Below are positions 36,702 through 46,630 of a stretch of 64,000 nt of DNA, piece after piece (position 1 is the stretch's first letter; each line of letters begins with the position of its first letter). This DNA is from Fictibacillus arsenicus (GTDB taxonomy: Bacteria; Bacillota; Bacilli; Bacillales; Fictibacillaceae). Below the pieces are notes generated by a model. The model was not told where the DNA came from. It saw only the letters and a list, made by a program, of their open reading frames with translations, and did not search any database. The stretch spans positions 2,604,001-2,668,000 of the forward strand of contig NZ_CP016761.1 in NCBI RefSeq assembly GCF_001642935.1, written 5' to 3'. The position numbers were made by a program, and so were the translations under genes.

Positions 36702-37730
36702 TTAAAGTATAAGCATCGCATCACCGAAACTGAAAAAACGATACTTTTCTTCAACGGCTTCATTGTATGCTTCCATAACAAACTCTTTACTTGCAAATGC
36801 ACTTACCAGCATGATTAAAGTTGATTTTGGCAAGTGGAAATTCGTAATCAATCCATCAATGGCTTTAAATTCATACCCTGGATATATAAAAATATCTGTC
36901 CATCCAGCATCTTCTTCAAACTTTCCATCGAATTTATTTGCAACGGTCTCTAAAGTGCGCGTACTTGTAGTACCAACCGTTATAATTCTTCCGCCTGTTT
37001 CACGGACATGATTTAACAGTTCAGCTGTACCTTTAGTTATTTGATAAAACTCTGCATGCATATCATGCTCAAGAATATCATCTACACTTACAGGCCTGAA
37101 TGTTCCAAGACCTACATGAAGCGTAATAAAAGTTACATGAACTCCAGACGCTTTGATTTCTTCAATCAGTTCTTCAGTAAAATGCAAACCTGCAGTAGGA
37201 GCTGCAGCAGAACCTTGATGAACAGCATACACGGTCTGATACCGATCTTTTTCTTCAAGCTGTTCTTTGATATAAGGAGGCAGAGGCATCTGACCGAGAT
37301 CATCTAAAAGTTCATAAAAAATCCCTGAGTAAATAAATTTAAGATGCCTTCCTCCATGATCACTTTCGCCTACACAAACGGCTTTTAACCTTCCATCACC
37401 AAACGTGATCTCCGTTCCTGGTTTTACCCTTTTAGCTGGTTTAACTAGCGTTTCCCAAGTATCCTGACCTTCTTCTTTTAAAAGCAGAATTTCAACTTTA
37501 GCTCCAGTATCCGTCTTTTGGCCAAAAAGTCTGGCTGGAAGAACACGTGTATCATTTAATACAAGGCAGTCTCCCTTTTTTAAATGGTTCTTCAAATCGT
37601 AAAAATGCTCATGTTCTATACTTTTGTTTTCTTTATCTAAAACCATCAGCCTTGATGAAGTTCTGTTCTCTAGTGGTGTTTGAGCAATCAGTTCTTCTGG
37701 CAGATGAAAATCAAAATCATTTACTTTCAT
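36702..37730 (-). CDS. queA: S-adenosylmethionine:tRNA ribosyltransferase-isomerase QueA
   Basis: Transfers the ribosyl moiety of SAM to preQ1-tRNA to form epoxyqueuosine. 342 aa; [19 protein letters not shown] at the start, [38 protein letters not shown]-like [15 protein letters not shown] and [12 protein letters not shown] motifs all match the family. 18 bp after the DUF2905 gene in the ruv operon. Confidence 0.97.
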   Translation of the reverse strand: MKVNDFDFHLPEELIAQTPLENRTSSRLMVLDKENKSIEHEHFYDLKNHLKKGDCLVLNDTRVLPARLFGQKTDTGAKVEILLLKEEGQDTWETLVKPAKRVKPGTEITFGDGRLKAVCVGESDHGGRHLKFIYSGIFYELLDDLGQMPLPPYIKEQLEEKDRYQTVYAVHQGSAAAPTAGLHFTEELIEEIKASGVHVTFITLHVGLGTFRPVSVDDILEHDMHAEFYQITKGTAELLNHVRETGGRIITVGTTSTRTLETVANKFDGKFEEDAGWTDIFIYPGYEFKAIDGLITNFHLPKSTLIMLVSAFASKEFVMEAYNEAVEEKYRFFSFGDAMLIL

Positions 37731-37748
37731 TGATATAACTCCTGCTTT

Positions 37749-37940
37749 CTATTTAAATCGTCCAATAATCATAAAGATAAGGGAAAGTACAACACTAATG
37801 ATAATAGAGGTCATTATTGGAAAGTAAACAGTCGTGTTTCCTTTTTTCCACATCAAATCTCCAGGGAGTTTCCCGATAAACGTACCTATTAATCCTATAA
37901 TAATCAGGACAATTCCTGCAATAATAAAAAGCCGGTTCAT
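37749..37940 (-). CDS. yrzS: DUF2905 small membrane protein (YrzS)
   Basis: 63 aa with two membrane segments ([19 protein letters not shown] and [18 protein letters not shown]) flanking [20 protein letters not shown], the DUF2905 core. Function unknown. Start overlaps the ruvB stop by 4 bp (translational coupling), a position also seen in B. subtilis. Confidence 0.88.
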   Translation of the reverse strand: MNRLFIIAGIVLIIIGLIGTFIGKLPGDLMWKKGNTTVYFPIMTSIIISVVLSLIFMIIGRFK

Positions 37941-38938
37941 TCAGTGGACGCCTCCAGTCCAAAATATTGATAGGCCTGTCCAGTAACCATTCGCCCTCTA
38001 GGAGTCCGCTGCAAAAAACCAATCTGAAGAAGGTATGGTTCATATACGTCTTCAATCGTCATGGATTCTTCACCGATCGTTGCAGATATGGTTTCCAGAC
38101 CTACAGGACCACCTTTGTATGTATGAATGATCCCTAGTAATAATTTATGGTCAATATGATCCAAACCTAAACGGTCAACTTGAAGCAGCTCCAATGCTTT
38201 TTGGCAAATTGGAAGAGAAATCATATCCTTGCCCTCGACTTGAACAAAATCCCGCACTCTTCTTAAAAGCCTATTTGCAATCCTTGGTGTCCCTCTCGAT
38301 CTTCTAGCTATTTCTTCAGCTGATAGATCATCAACTTTTATTCCAAACACATCACCGGTACGTCTCACGATCTCAGAAAGTTCATCTGGTTTATAATACT
38401 CTAGTCTTGCCATCACTCCAAAACGATCTCTAAGTGGCGCAGATAAAGAACCAGCTCTTGTCGTTGCACCGATAAGCGTAAATGGCGGCAGATCCAAACG
38501 AACAGATCTGGCTACTTCACCTTTTCCAATAACAATGTCTAAACAAAAGTCTTCCATCGCAGAATACAAGATCTCTTCTATCGCACGTGAAAGCCTGTGG
38601 ATTTCATCAATAAAGAGCACATCTCCTGGTTCAAGAGATGTCAGTATGGCAGCAAGGTCCCCTGGCCGCTCGATAGCGGGACCGCTTGTCGTACGAAGGT
38701 TAACTTCCATTTCATTCGCGATAATTGAAGCAAGGGTCGTCTTTCCAAGGCCAGGAGGACCATAAAGAAGCACATGGTCTAACGGCTCATTCCTCAGTCT
38801 TGCAGCTTTAATAAATACCTTAAGGTTATCCTTGACTGATGTTTGACCGATGTATTCATCCAGAGCCTCTGGACGCAGACTTAGTTCCATGACCGCTTCA
38901 TCCCGGCGTTCTTCTGAAGAAACTATTCTTTCTTCCAT
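37937..38938 (-). CDS. ruvB: Holliday junction branch migration helicase RuvB
   Basis: AAA+ motor that, with RuvA, migrates Holliday junctions. Walker [15 protein letters not shown] at residues 57-70, Walker [13 protein letters not shown] near 108-119, arginine-finger region [18 protein letters not shown] near 157-174, and a C-terminal winged helix ([20 protein letters not shown]). 333 aa. 14 bp downstream of ruvA. Confidence 0.98.
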   Translation of the reverse strand: MEERIVSSEERRDEAVMELSLRPEALDEYIGQTSVKDNLKVFIKAARLRNEPLDHVLLYGPPGLGKTTLASIIANEMEVNLRTTSGPAIERPGDLAAILTSLEPGDVLFIDEIHRLSRAIEEILYSAMEDFCLDIVIGKGEVARSVRLDLPPFTLIGATTRAGSLSAPLRDRFGVMARLEYYKPDELSEIVRRTGDVFGIKVDDLSAEEIARRSRGTPRIANRLLRRVRDFVQVEGKDMISLPICQKALELLQVDRLGLDHIDHKLLLGIIHTYKGGPVGLETISATIGEESMTIEDVYEPYLLQIGFLQRTPRGRMVTGQAYQYFGLEASTE

Positions 38939-38952
38939 CCATCCTCACGTCC

Positions 38953-39546
38953 TTATGCATTCATTAACTTTTTTAAAGCTGCTTTTACATACTCATTCGC
39001 AGACATTTTTTCTTTCTTTAGCTCTGGCAAAACTTTTTGGATTTCTTTTCTTCCGTATCCCAAAACTGTAAGAGCTTCTATTGCCTCATCGAGTTCATCA
39101 CCGTTTGTCTCAACCTCTGCAAAAAGACCTTCTGTTATATCAGCATCAGCAAAAATAGACAATTTCCCTTTCAAATCTAATATCATTTGGCGAGCCGTCT
39201 TTTTGCCAACACCCGGAAACTTAGTCAGAAATTTTTCATCTTCATGTTCGATAGCATTTACAACTTGTTCCGGCTGTCCAAATGCTACAATAGCTAAAGC
39301 GCCTTTTGGACCGATCCCGGAAACATTTAAAAGTTTTAAAAACAGGTCCCGTTCTTTTCTATTAATAAATCCATATAAAGCAAGTACATCTTCTCTGACA
39401 TAATGATAAGTGTAAACACTTTTTTGTTCGTTCATTTTATATATAAATGGGTTCGGACAAATTATTTTATATCCGATACCGTTATTGTTTATGACGATGT
39501 ATTCCGCTGTTATGTAATCTACATTTCCTGTAATGCTTTCTATCAA
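38953..39546 (-). CDS. ruvA: Holliday junction branch migration protein RuvA
   Basis: Junction-binding tetramer that loads RuvB. 197 aa: N-terminal OB fold, two helix-hairpin-helix motifs ([38 protein letters not shown], residues about 72-125) and the C-terminal RuvB-binding domain ([18 protein letters not shown]). The start is TTG with AAAGGGGAG about 6 nt upstream. First gene of the ruv-queA-tgt-yajC operon. B. subtilis bofC and csbX, normally upstream, are absent. Confidence 0.96.
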   Translation of the reverse strand: MIESITGNVDYITAEYIVINNNGIGYKIICPNPFIYKMNEQKSVYTYHYVREDVLALYGFINRKERDLFLKLLNVSGIGPKGALAIVAFGQPEQVVNAIEHEDEKFLTKFPGVGKKTARQMILDLKGKLSIFADADITEGLFAEVETNGDELDEAIEALTVLGYGRKEIQKVLPELKKEKMSANEYVKAALKKLMNA

Positions 39547-39595
39547 CTTTTTCTCCCCTTTAACTCTTTAACCCGAGCGTATGTTTCTATTTCTT

Positions 39596-39604
39596 ATTGT
39601 AACA
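39596..39604 (-). promoter_or_regulatory. Extended -10 promoter of the ruv-queA-tgt operon
   Basis: Minus-strand TGTTACAAT 50 nt upstream of the ruvA start; same form as the trmR promoter. Confidence 0.5.
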
Positions 39605-39634
39605 TAGCTCACCCCTTAATTCCTTATCAATGAA

Positions 39635-39662
39635 CAAAAAAAGAGAACAGCGAACTGTTCCC
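39635..39662 (-). terminator. Intrinsic terminator of the yhcN-type gene
   Basis: Minus-strand GGGAACAG-TTCG-CTGTTCTC followed by seven T residues. Confidence 0.93.
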
Positions 39663-39671
39663 TTAATATAA

Positions 39672-40259
39672 CTAACGATTATTCTCGAAAGGACGTTTTA
39701 TCGCATTCCCAAGGTTGCTGCCTGCATCTACAATGTCTCCCATGATTCCGCGTACATCGGTTTCTACTTCCGTGTAGGCACGGCCATCACGCAGATCATT
39801 ATCGACATTTTCAATACGGTCAACAATCTCTTGATCCGAAACAACTTTTACATCACGATCGGGTGCCATCTTAGCTGCGGTTTCCCTGACTTTTTTCGTC
39901 AGTTCTTCCTTTTTGTTTTCCTTCGTGTCTACTCCTACAATGACGTTGTTATCCTCAAGAATAACGTGAGCATCGTCTACACCACGAATGTCATTCACCT
40001 TATTGGCGATACGTTCAGCAAGGGCACCATCATAATCCTCGTGATATGTTGAGGTATGGTCTTTTGTATCTCGATCTGCCATATCGGAAATGAATCCACT
40101 TCCACGGTCAAGATCACCGCGATTATCACCCTCATTTGTATAATATCCAATTGGGCGAACATCATTGTCATTCCTGTCCTGAGATTCATTTACACCGTTA
40201 CAGCCCACAAGACCTCCAGCGAGGATTGTAAAAGCGAGCGTTTTCGCTATTGTTTTCAA
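39672..40259 (-). CDS. YhcN/YlaJ-family sporulation lipoprotein
   Basis: 195 aa. A lipoprotein signal peptide ends in the lipobox LVGC (Cys about residue 20). A hydrophilic Asp/Asn-rich linker follows, then the YhcN/YlaJ domain (ERIANKVNDIRGVDDAHVIL ... VGVDTKENKKEELTKKVRE ... ISDQEIVDRIENV-like VVSDQEIVDRI). Homologues are forespore-expressed and affect spore outgrowth or germination. The start is TTG with GAAAGGAGG 8 nt upstream. Single-gene unit with a strong terminator; the TTG start suggests modest expression. Confidence 0.85.
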   Translation of the reverse strand: MKTIAKTLAFTILAGGLVGCNGVNESQDRNDNDVRPIGYYTNEGDNRGDLDRGSGFISDMADRDTKDHTSTYHEDYDGALAERIANKVNDIRGVDDAHVILEDNNVIVGVDTKENKKEELTKKVRETAAKMAPDRDVKVVSDQEIVDRIENVDNDLRDGRAYTEVETDVRGIMGDIVDAGSNLGNAIKRPFENNR

Positions 40260-40331
40260 TGGAAAAACCTCCTTTCACCTATTAGGGTGGCAAGAGGAGG
40301 CTTGAAATAATCTGTTAAATGTAGGATAGAG

Positions 40332-41318
40332 TCAATTTATCCGGTCTATAATTCTATCCACGAATTTTTTTCTGTGCGAAAAATCACGGAGCGTAAACTT
40401 TTCTACACCTTCAATCATATCTTGATCTCCAGATTTCAGAGCTCGGTTCCACTCTCTGTATAAATCAGTGGGAAAGACCAAACAAATTACGAACCACTTT
40501 TTGCTAAACCATTTCAGATAATCCTGATTTCCCATTTCTTCCATTTTTGAATAAGACCAATACCAAAAAGGAAGTATCCGATTTGCATACTGAAGCCAGT
40601 CATAGGCTTGCGGCACAGCTGCAAAAAGATCAAAATCGATTAGATATGCTTCTTTTGACTTTTCTTTATTCAGCACAAAATTATGTGGCGCAACATCACC
40701 ATGTGTGATTTCCCTTCTTTTATATGCTTTTTGTTCCAGGGAATCCACCGCAGAGTGATCAAAATGTTCCAGGCACCATTTTCCCCACATAAGGATATCT
40801 GGTATCAAAGGCTGCATTTCTTTGCTCCATCGAGCTTTTTTGGCATAATATTTAAATGCTTCGTATCTTTCACTCCATTTTTTATAGAGTGAATAAGATG
40901 AAAGACTGTTGTATACATCAGACGGAAGATTTTTTGAAAAGGAATGAAACCTGCTTATAGCGTTCATTCCAGCTATAACGTCTTTCTGATTACCGAAATG
41001 AAGACCTTCACCTTTATAAAATGGCATAATTGCCCAAACGTATTCTCCAAATTCTATATACCGTTTATCGTTTGGGAACACGGTATACGTACCCATAATC
41101 CGCGGTTTCTGGCCTTTATATAATTTTGAGATCTTCAATTGTTTTCTGCACGTTTCTTCACGGCGAAATCCTTTTAAAACATACTTCCCTTCTAATGTTT
41201 TTATCCATATTACATTTTCACGAAAAAAGCCAAAATCAACAATGTCGAAACCTACCTCTTTCATTTTTTTTAAAAAAAGACGATCTCCATGGAAACCGTC
41301 TCTATTATCCCTATTCAT
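40332..41318 (-). CDS. CotS-like spore coat kinase/phosphotransferase
   Basis: 328-aa protein of the aminoglycoside-phosphotransferase/protein-kinase-like fold, closest in appearance to CotS/CotI/YutH spore coat proteins. N-lobe motif GKYVLKGFRR supplies a candidate ATP lysine (near residue 45), catalytic loop ITHGDVAPHNFVL near residues 203-215, and metal motif YLIDFDLFAAVPQAYDWL with DFD rather than DFG. The ATG at 41318 overlaps the safA stop region (ATGAATAG), so translation is coupled to safA. B. subtilis has coxA at this position. Confidence 0.75.
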   Translation of the reverse strand: MNRDNRDGFHGDRLFLKKMKEVGFDIVDFGFFRENVIWIKTLEGKYVLKGFRREETCRKQLKISKLYKGQKPRIMGTYTVFPNDKRYIEFGEYVWAIMPFYKGEGLHFGNQKDVIAGMNAISRFHSFSKNLPSDVYNSLSSYSLYKKWSERYEAFKYYAKKARWSKEMQPLIPDILMWGKWCLEHFDHSAVDSLEQKAYKRREITHGDVAPHNFVLNKEKSKEAYLIDFDLFAAVPQAYDWLQYANRILPFWYWSYSKMEEMGNQDYLKWFSKKWFVICLVFPTDLYREWNRALKSGDQDMIEGVEKFTLRDFSHRKKFVDRIIDRIN

Positions 41319-42921
41319 TTTCTTCCGATTCCTCTGCATCACCTTGTTCAGAATCACGGTATTGTGCTTGAGAATAAGGGTTTGGCATATTAACCATACC
41401 TTGGCCTTGTGGCATCATTCCCATTTGACCCATCTGCGGCATTCCGCCGTTTTGAGGAATTCCCATCTGGCCCATTTGAGGCATACTTGGCATCATACCC
41501 ATTGGCGACCCGCCATTCTGCTGCGGCATCATACCCATTTGACCCATTTGAGGCATTCCTGGCATCATACCCATCTGGCTCGCTTGAGGCATTCCTGGCA
41601 TCATACCCATCTGGCCCATTTGAGGCATTCCTGGCATCATACCCATCTGGTCCATTTGAGGCATTCCCGGCATCATGCCCATCTGGCCCATTTGAGGCAT
41701 TCCCGGCATCATGCCCATCTGGCCCATTTGAGGCATTCCCGGCATCATACCCATCTGACCCATCTGTGGCATTTCAGGCATCATACCCATTGGCTGCATT
41801 CCCATTTGACCCATTTGTGACATATCACCGCCTGGCATACCCATTTGCTGCATTCCCATCGGCATACCTTGCTGGGATTGCTGTCCCCATGGGGTATATT
41901 CACCAGCTGGCATTAGATCCATATCGGAGTCTGGAAATTCACCAAAAGGCATTCCGCCCTGCTGCATTCCTGTACCTTGCTGACCACCCTGAGGGTATCC
42001 GCCGCCATACAGTTGCGGCATTCCGCTGAATCCTTGCGGAGGCATCATTCCATAGCCTTGCGGAATAGGTGAATATGTTTGCGGTTTAGGAAACATCGGC
42101 GGCATTGAACCATACATATTTTGCATCATTCCTGAAGATTCTTCCATCAAAAATGGATGTTTATTCGGTTGATAGCTGTCTTTCCCGGAAGGATATAAAC
42201 CATGCTTACCTGAAACATTCGGCTGATTTGCAATGTTTGGCTGATTTGCTATATTTGGCTGATTTGCTATGTTTGGCTGATTTGCTATGTTTGGCTGATT
42301 CGCAATGTTTGGCTGGTTAGCCATATTAGGCTGGTTAGCCATATTAGGCTGGTTTGCTGCATTAGGATAGCCCATTGGAACATAATGACCAAGGTTTGAA
42401 GATTCCATCATTCCTGCAAAATCTTTATCATGCAAAGGAGCCATTGGCGCTTTCATTGGAGCAGTATAGGTATCTTTTTTCATTGGAGCATCTTTATATT
42501 CCATCTTTGGTGATGGTTTCATAGGTGCAGGCTTCATTTCTTTTTTTGCCGGTGCTGGCTTCATTGGCGCCGGCTTCATTTCTTTCTTTGCTGGTGCTGG
42601 CTTCATTGGCGCCGGCTTCATTTCTTTCTTTGCTGGTGCTGGTTTCATTGGCGCTGGTTTTACCGGCGCAGGCTTTGGTTTTTCCTGAACAGGTGCAACA
42701 GGTGCCTCTTGAACAGGAGCCATAGGTTTAGGCTGTTCCTTAATAGGTGCTTCTTTCTTTACTCCCGGCATTTTTATAGGGATCTTAATCTTTTCCCCCC
42801 GCTCGATTACATCCGTTCTAGAAAAACCAGGATTTGCTTTTCTTAGTTCATTCACAGGAACATCATATTTTTCAGCTATTTTGTCAAGTGTGTCCCCTTT
42901 TTGCACAATGTGAATTCTCAC
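41311..42921 (-). CDS. safA: SafA-like LysM spore coat morphogenetic protein
   Basis: Directs inner coat assembly on the spore surface. LysM domain at residues 2-48 (IHIVQKGDTLDKIAEKYDV), then low-complexity repeats: three APMKPAPAKKE units, about eight six-residue NQPNIA units, and seven 12-residue MMPGMPQMGQMG units. 536 aa. The start is GTG at 42921 with AGGAGGGAG about 9 nt upstream, giving MRIHIVQ as in B. subtilis SafA. Position next to nadA also matches B. subtilis. CATATACT upstream (about 42952-42959) may be a SigE -10 box. Confidence 0.88.
   Translation of the reverse strand: MRIHIVQKGDTLDKIAEKYDVPVNELRKANPGFSRTDVIERGEKIKIPIKMPGVKKEAPIKEQPKPMAPVQEAPVAPVQEKPKPAPVKPAPMKPAPAKKEMKPAPMKPAPAKKEMKPAPMKPAPAKKEMKPAPMKPSPKMEYKDAPMKKDTYTAPMKAPMAPLHDKDFAGMMESSNLGHYVPMGYPNAANQPNMANQPNMANQPNIANQPNIANQPNIANQPNIANQPNIANQPNVSGKHGLYPSGKDSYQPNKHPFLMEESSGMMQNMYGSMPPMFPKPQTYSPIPQGYGMMPPQGFSGMPQLYGGGYPQGGQQGTGMQQGGMPFGEFPDSDMDLMPAGEYTPWGQQSQQGMPMGMQQMGMPGGDMSQMGQMGMQPMGMMPEMPQMGQMGMMPGMPQMGQMGMMPGMPQMGQMGMMPGMPQMDQMGMMPGMPQMGQMGMMPGMPQASQMGMMPGMPQMGQMGMMPQQNGGSPMGMMPSMPQMGQMGIPQNGGMPQMGQMGMMPQGQGMVNMPNPYSQAQYRDSEQGDAEESEENE
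41535..41790 (-). repeat. Tandem 36-bp coding repeat in safA
   Basis: Seven tandem units encoding MMP(G/E)MPQMGQMG with small variants (MDQ, ASQ), inside safA. Neighbouring units differ by a few bases only, suggesting recent expansion or gene conversion. Confidence 0.85.
42216..42366 (-). repeat. Tandem 18-bp coding repeat in safA
   Basis: About eight tandem units encoding NQPN(I/M)A, inside safA; several units are almost identical at DNA level. Confidence 0.88.
42527..42660 (-). repeat. Tandem Lys/Pro-rich coding repeat in safA
   Basis: Three tandem 14-residue units APMKPAPAKKEMKP (42 bp each) that form a basic, proline-rich linker after LysM. Confidence 0.82.
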
Positions 42922-43061
42922 GCTGCAAAACTCCCTCCTGCCAAATTTCCTTACAGTATATGAACATTTGGGCATATTGCTACATCTTATTGAAGTGTCA
43001 ATATTTATTCCTTTATCACTTTATGCCTGTTAAAAGGAGGATATGACAGGAGGTGATTCCA

Positions 43062-44162
43062 TTACATCATGCGGTTTAAAGCGATTTTTGCATACTTTTT
43101 CGTTTTCTCATCTACAGAAATAATATTTTGAGGATTTCCTTCAATGATATTTTCTAAGGACCATAGCAAATGTGCCAGATCAATACGATTCATCGTTAGA
43201 CACGGACAAAGATTCGGATTAAGCGATACAATTTCCTTATCAGTGAATTGTGCTGCAAGCCGGTTAACGAGATTCATTTCTGTCCCCACAGCCCATTTCG
43301 TTCCAGGGCTTGCATTTTTAATGGTTTCAATAATGTAATGAGTGGAACCGTTGTAGTCACTGGCTCTTACAACTTCGTGAGTACATTCTGGATGTACAAT
43401 GATTTGAAACTCTGAGTGATTTTGTCTAAATTCTGCAATTTGTTCAACTGTAAACTTTTCATGTACAGAACAGTGGCCTTTCCATAAAATCACTTTGATT
43501 TCTTCCAAATCAGATCCTTCAAAGATTAGTTTGTTTTGGATGGGATCCCATACAGCCATGTCTTGAAGATTAATACCAAGATCAAAAGCTGTATTTCTGC
43601 CCAAGTGCTGATCAGGTAAAAAGAGAAGTCTTTTCTTTTGTTGAAATGCCCATTTGACCATGGATTTAGCATTAGAGGAAGTAACTGTCGCCCCCCCATT
43701 TTTACCGCAAAACGCCTTTATCTCAGCCGTTGAATTGACATAGGTTAAAGGAAGAATGGTATTCCCAAATAGTTTAGTTAATTCAATCCATGCTCTTTCC
43801 GTTTGATGAATATCTGCCATATCAGCCATTGAACAACCTGCTTTCAAATCAGGAAGAATGACAGTCTGATTGGGATGACTTAACATATCTGCCGTTTCAG
43901 CCATAAAATGAACACCGCAAAACACAATATAATCTGCGTCTCTATTTTCTGCTGAAATTTTGGCTAATTGCAGAGAATCACCTGTAACATCAGCAAATTG
44001 AACGACTTCATCTTTTTGATAATGATGGGCAGGTAAAAATAATTTATCATTTAATTGAGCTTTTATTTCACGGATCCTCAACTCCATTTCTGAAGGAGTC
44101 ATGCTGGAGTAATGATCAGGGATGGAAGCAGCAGTCTTAATAAATGATCCTAGAATAGTCAT
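43062..44162 (-). CDS. nadA: Quinolinate synthase NadA
   Basis: [4Fe-4S] enzyme condensing iminoaspartate with dihydroxyacetone phosphate to quinolinate. 366 aa, three-domain Nad[21 protein letters not shown] near the N-terminus, cluster cysteines in [14 protein letters not shown] (near 110), [10 protein letters not shown] (near 230) and [11 protein letters not shown] (near 320). Last gene of nadB-nadC-nadA, overlapping nadC by 4 bp. NifS, encoded divergently, is the likely sulfur donor for its cluster. Confidence 0.97.
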   Translation of the reverse strand: MTILGSFIKTAASIPDHYSSMTPSEMELRIREIKAQLNDKLFLPAHHYQKDEVVQFADVTGDSLQLAKISAENRDADYIVFCGVHFMAETADMLSHPNQTVILPDLKAGCSMADMADIHQTERAWIELTKLFGNTILPLTYVNSTAEIKAFCGKNGGATVTSSNAKSMVKWAFQQKKRLLFLPDQHLGRNTAFDLGINLQDMAVWDPIQNKLIFEGSDLEEIKVILWKGHCSVHEKFTVEQIAEFRQNHSEFQIIVHPECTHEVVRASDYNGSTHYIIETIKNASPGTKWAVGTEMNLVNRLAAQFTDKEIVSLNPNLCPCLTMNRIDLAHLLWSLENIIEGNPQNIISVDEKTKKYAKIALNRMM

Positions 44163-44998
44163 GCTTTTACGGCTCCTTTAACATTTAAGCTAATATCAAG
44201 CGCTTTGTTTGAGTGTGTGAGAAAACCTAGAGATATATATTGAACTCCAGTCCGGGAATATACATCTATCGATTCAAGAGTAATACCACCCGAAGCTTCT
44301 GTTACAATTCCTTGCGGCACATGTTTTAGTCTTTGAGTTATTTCTTCAGGTGTACAATTATCGAACATTATGATATCTGCACCTGCTGAAACAGCTTCTA
44401 ACACTTGCTTTTCTGTCTCGGTTTCTACTTCAATTTTTATTGTGTGGCCTAATTTTTCACGAGCAGTATCTATCGCTTCTTGGATAGAGGTAAACCCTGC
44501 AAGGTGATTATCTTTTAACATAACAGTGTCATACAGCCCAAATCGATGATTATATCCGCCGCCGCAGCGCACAGCATATTTTTCAAGCATCCTTAAACCT
44601 GGAGTTGTCTTTCTGGTATCACAAATGCGTGTTCTTCCATTAGCAAGTGAAACTGCTTGGGAAGTGACAGTAGCAATTCCAGAAAGACGCTGCATTAAAT
44701 TTAATAATACTCTCTCACCTGTCAAGATACTTTTTCTTCTGCCTCTGATTTCTGCCAATATCATTCCTCGTTCTATATATTCACCGTCTTTAATATAAAG
44801 CTTTGATTTAATATTTGAATCAATTAATTCATATCCGAAGGTCAGAACTTGAGACCCCGCGAATATTCCATTCTCTTTTGCTATTATGGAAGCTGAGATC
44901 TCTGTTTCATCTTCAAAAAGAGCTGCTGATAAGTCACCAGTCCCTATGTCTTCAATTAAAAATTCCTGCAGCTGTTTTTTTAGCAATAAGTGATTCAT
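44159..44998 (-). CDS. nadC: Nicotinate-nucleotide pyrophosphorylase NadC
   Basis: Converts quinolinate and PRPP to nicotinate mononucleotide and CO2. 279 aa; [13 protein letters not shown] at the N-terminus, [41 protein letters not shown]-region, [25 protein letters not shown] and [11 protein letters not shown] motifs. The ATG at 44998 (MNHLLLKK) is preferred; AAGGAG is 11 nt upstream, and a GTG one codon before is an alternative. Overlaps nadB by 47 bp. Confidence 0.96.
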   Translation of the reverse strand: MNHLLLKKQLQEFLIEDIGTGDLSAALFEDETEISASIIAKENGIFAGSQVLTFGYELIDSNIKSKLYIKDGEYIERGMILAEIRGRRKSILTGERVLLNLMQRLSGIATVTSQAVSLANGRTRICDTRKTTPGLRMLEKYAVRCGGGYNHRFGLYDTVMLKDNHLAGFTSIQEAIDTAREKLGHTIKIEVETETEKQVLEAVSAGADIIMFDNCTPEEITQRLKHVPQGIVTEASGGITLESIDVYSRTGVQYISLGFLTHSNKALDISLNVKGAVKA

Positions 44999-46535
44999 CA
45001 CGCAGCACACTCCTTATTATCTTTTTTTGTTCCCACTCTTTTAGTGCGAAAGGAAAATCTCTTCGATAATGACTGCCTCTGCTCTCCTTACGATTAAGGC
45101 AGCTTGTTACCGTTAACCAAGCCATTGTCTGCATATTTAATCTTTTGATTAAAGCCATGGGCTGATCAAGCAGAGAGGGATTGAAATTCCTGAGCTGCAA
45201 TTTATCTTTAGCCTTTTTCAAACCCTCTTCATCCCTGCAAATTCCGGCATGTTTATCCATTATTTCTTGGATATCATTTATTTCAAGCAGTGTATAGTTT
45301 AAACAGTTCCCAGCAGGTAAGGATTCTTGTAATAATGACAAGGAGAATGGGAATGTCCTTTCATGCTTTTCAGAAAGAATATATTGAGCGGTCTGTTTAG
45401 CAAAGACTGCACCTTCCAGCAAAGAATTGCTCGCAAGTCTGTTCGCTCCATGCACACCTGTGTTTGCACACTCTCCAATCGCATACAAACCTCGCAGAGA
45501 TGTTCTTCCAAAAAGGTCAGTTTTAATTCCTCCCATCGTAAAATGTGCACCTGGAGCTACCGGGATTAAACCGGCATCTAGAGATATTCCAGCATTTTCA
45601 CACAATTTTGTTACACCGGGAAATTTATTTTCGAAATCAGATATACCTTTTATATTCAAAAAAACAGATACTCTTTGATTATGAATCTCATCAAATATTC
45701 TTCTGGAAACAATATCTCTTGGTGCAAGGTCCTTCAACGGATGTACCCCATCCATAATAGGAGAGCCGTTTGAGTTTACAAGAACTCCGCCTTCACCTCT
45801 TACAGCTTCAGTAATCAAACCGCTTATTTTTTCGCTTTTTAACAATGTAGGATGGAATTGAACAAATTCTAAGTCTGCAAGTTCAGCACCAGCACTGTAA
45901 GCCATACAGATTGCGCTTCCGTCAGATCCATATGCATTTGATGTTGCAGAATAGATTCCTGCATATCCACCTCCCGCTAAAATGGTATGAGTTGATTTGT
46001 ATAACGTGAGACTGCCATCATCATCTTTACAATAAACGCCATAACAAATGCCGTTTGCTGCCAGCAATTCAACGGCATATTTACCTGTTTCAATTCTAAC
46101 TTTGTCACTAACACGGCGAATTAAGGCTTCCATGACTTTCTTTCCTGTCTGATCCCCGCCTGCGTGTACTATTCGATTACGATGATGGCCCCCTTCTTTT
46201 CCTAACATAAATTGCCCGCTTAGATTACGGTCAAACGGAACTCCCCAACAGGAAAGAGAATCTATAACATTACTTCCTTCTTTCACAAGAAACTCAGTCA
46301 TTTCCGGTTCGTTATGAAAATGTCCCGCTTGAAGGGTATCCATATAATGTTCTTGCCATGTATCGTTCTTATCAATAACAGCTGAGATTCCGCCTTGAGC
46401 CAAATATGAATTTGAATGCTTGATATCAGACTTTGTGATAACTATCACATTCTTATGCAAACTTAAATATTCAGCAGTCATTAAACCAGCTATGCCGCCT
46501 CCGATTATTAAAACTTCAGCTTCAACTATATCCAA
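44952..46535 (-). CDS. nadB: L-aspartate oxidase NadB
   Basis: FAD enzyme oxidising aspartate to iminoaspartate. FAD motif VLIIGGGIAGLMTAEY at residues 8-23, substrate-site GGHHRNRIVHAGGDQTG near 116, APGAHFTMGGIKTDLFGRTS near 342 and GVHGANRLASNSLLEG near 370. 527 aa. The start is TTG with GAGGTG 7 nt upstream; the nearby ATG is out of frame. First gene of nadBCA, with a NiaR-type operator about 25 bp upstream. Confidence 0.95.
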   Translation of the reverse strand: MDIVEAEVLIIGGGIAGLMTAEYLSLHKNVIVITKSDIKHSNSYLAQGGISAVIDKNDTWQEHYMDTLQAGHFHNEPEMTEFLVKEGSNVIDSLSCWGVPFDRNLSGQFMLGKEGGHHRNRIVHAGGDQTGKKVMEALIRRVSDKVRIETGKYAVELLAANGICYGVYCKDDDGSLTLYKSTHTILAGGGYAGIYSATSNAYGSDGSAICMAYSAGAELADLEFVQFHPTLLKSEKISGLITEAVRGEGGVLVNSNGSPIMDGVHPLKDLAPRDIVSRRIFDEIHNQRVSVFLNIKGISDFENKFPGVTKLCENAGISLDAGLIPVAPGAHFTMGGIKTDLFGRTSLRGLYAIGECANTGVHGANRLASNSLLEGAVFAKQTAQYILSEKHERTFPFSLSLLQESLPAGNCLNYTLLEINDIQEIMDKHAGICRDEEGLKKAKDKLQLRNFNPSLLDQPMALIKRLNMQTMAWLTVTSCLNRKESRGSHYRRDFPFALKEWEQKKIIRSVLRDESLIAKKTAAGIFN

Positions 46536-46558
46536 TCATAAACACCTCAACTTTACAT

Positions 46559-46570
46559 GTGTCTTGACAC
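46559..46570. promoter_or_regulatory. NiaR-type operator between nadB and nifS
   Basis: Inverted repeat GTGTC-TT-GACAC in the divergent promoter region of nadBCA and nifS-niaR. The right half includes TTGACA, a possible -35 box for nifS. In B. subtilis NiaR (YrxA) represses both operons from this region with nicotinic acid as co-repressor. Confidence 0.65.
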
Positions 46571-46630
46571 CTATATTTACATAGAATTAAACTTGTTACA
46601 AGAATTTTATTATTTTATGAGGTGAACGCC

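Noticed and set aside
41242-42029. Long plus-strand frames opposite safA encoding His/Leu/Arg- or Ser/Phe/Pro-rich repeats
   Set aside because: They are mirror images of the safA tandem repeats; no ribosome binding site, and LysM plus synteny support the minus-strand gene.
42216-42366. CRISPR-like regular repeats
   Set aside because: The 18-bp units have no spacers, lie in frame within safA and encode NQPNIA.
46537-46539. ATG just upstream of nadB as its start
   Set aside because: It is out of frame with nadB; the TTG at 46535 is in frame and correctly spaced from GAGGTG.
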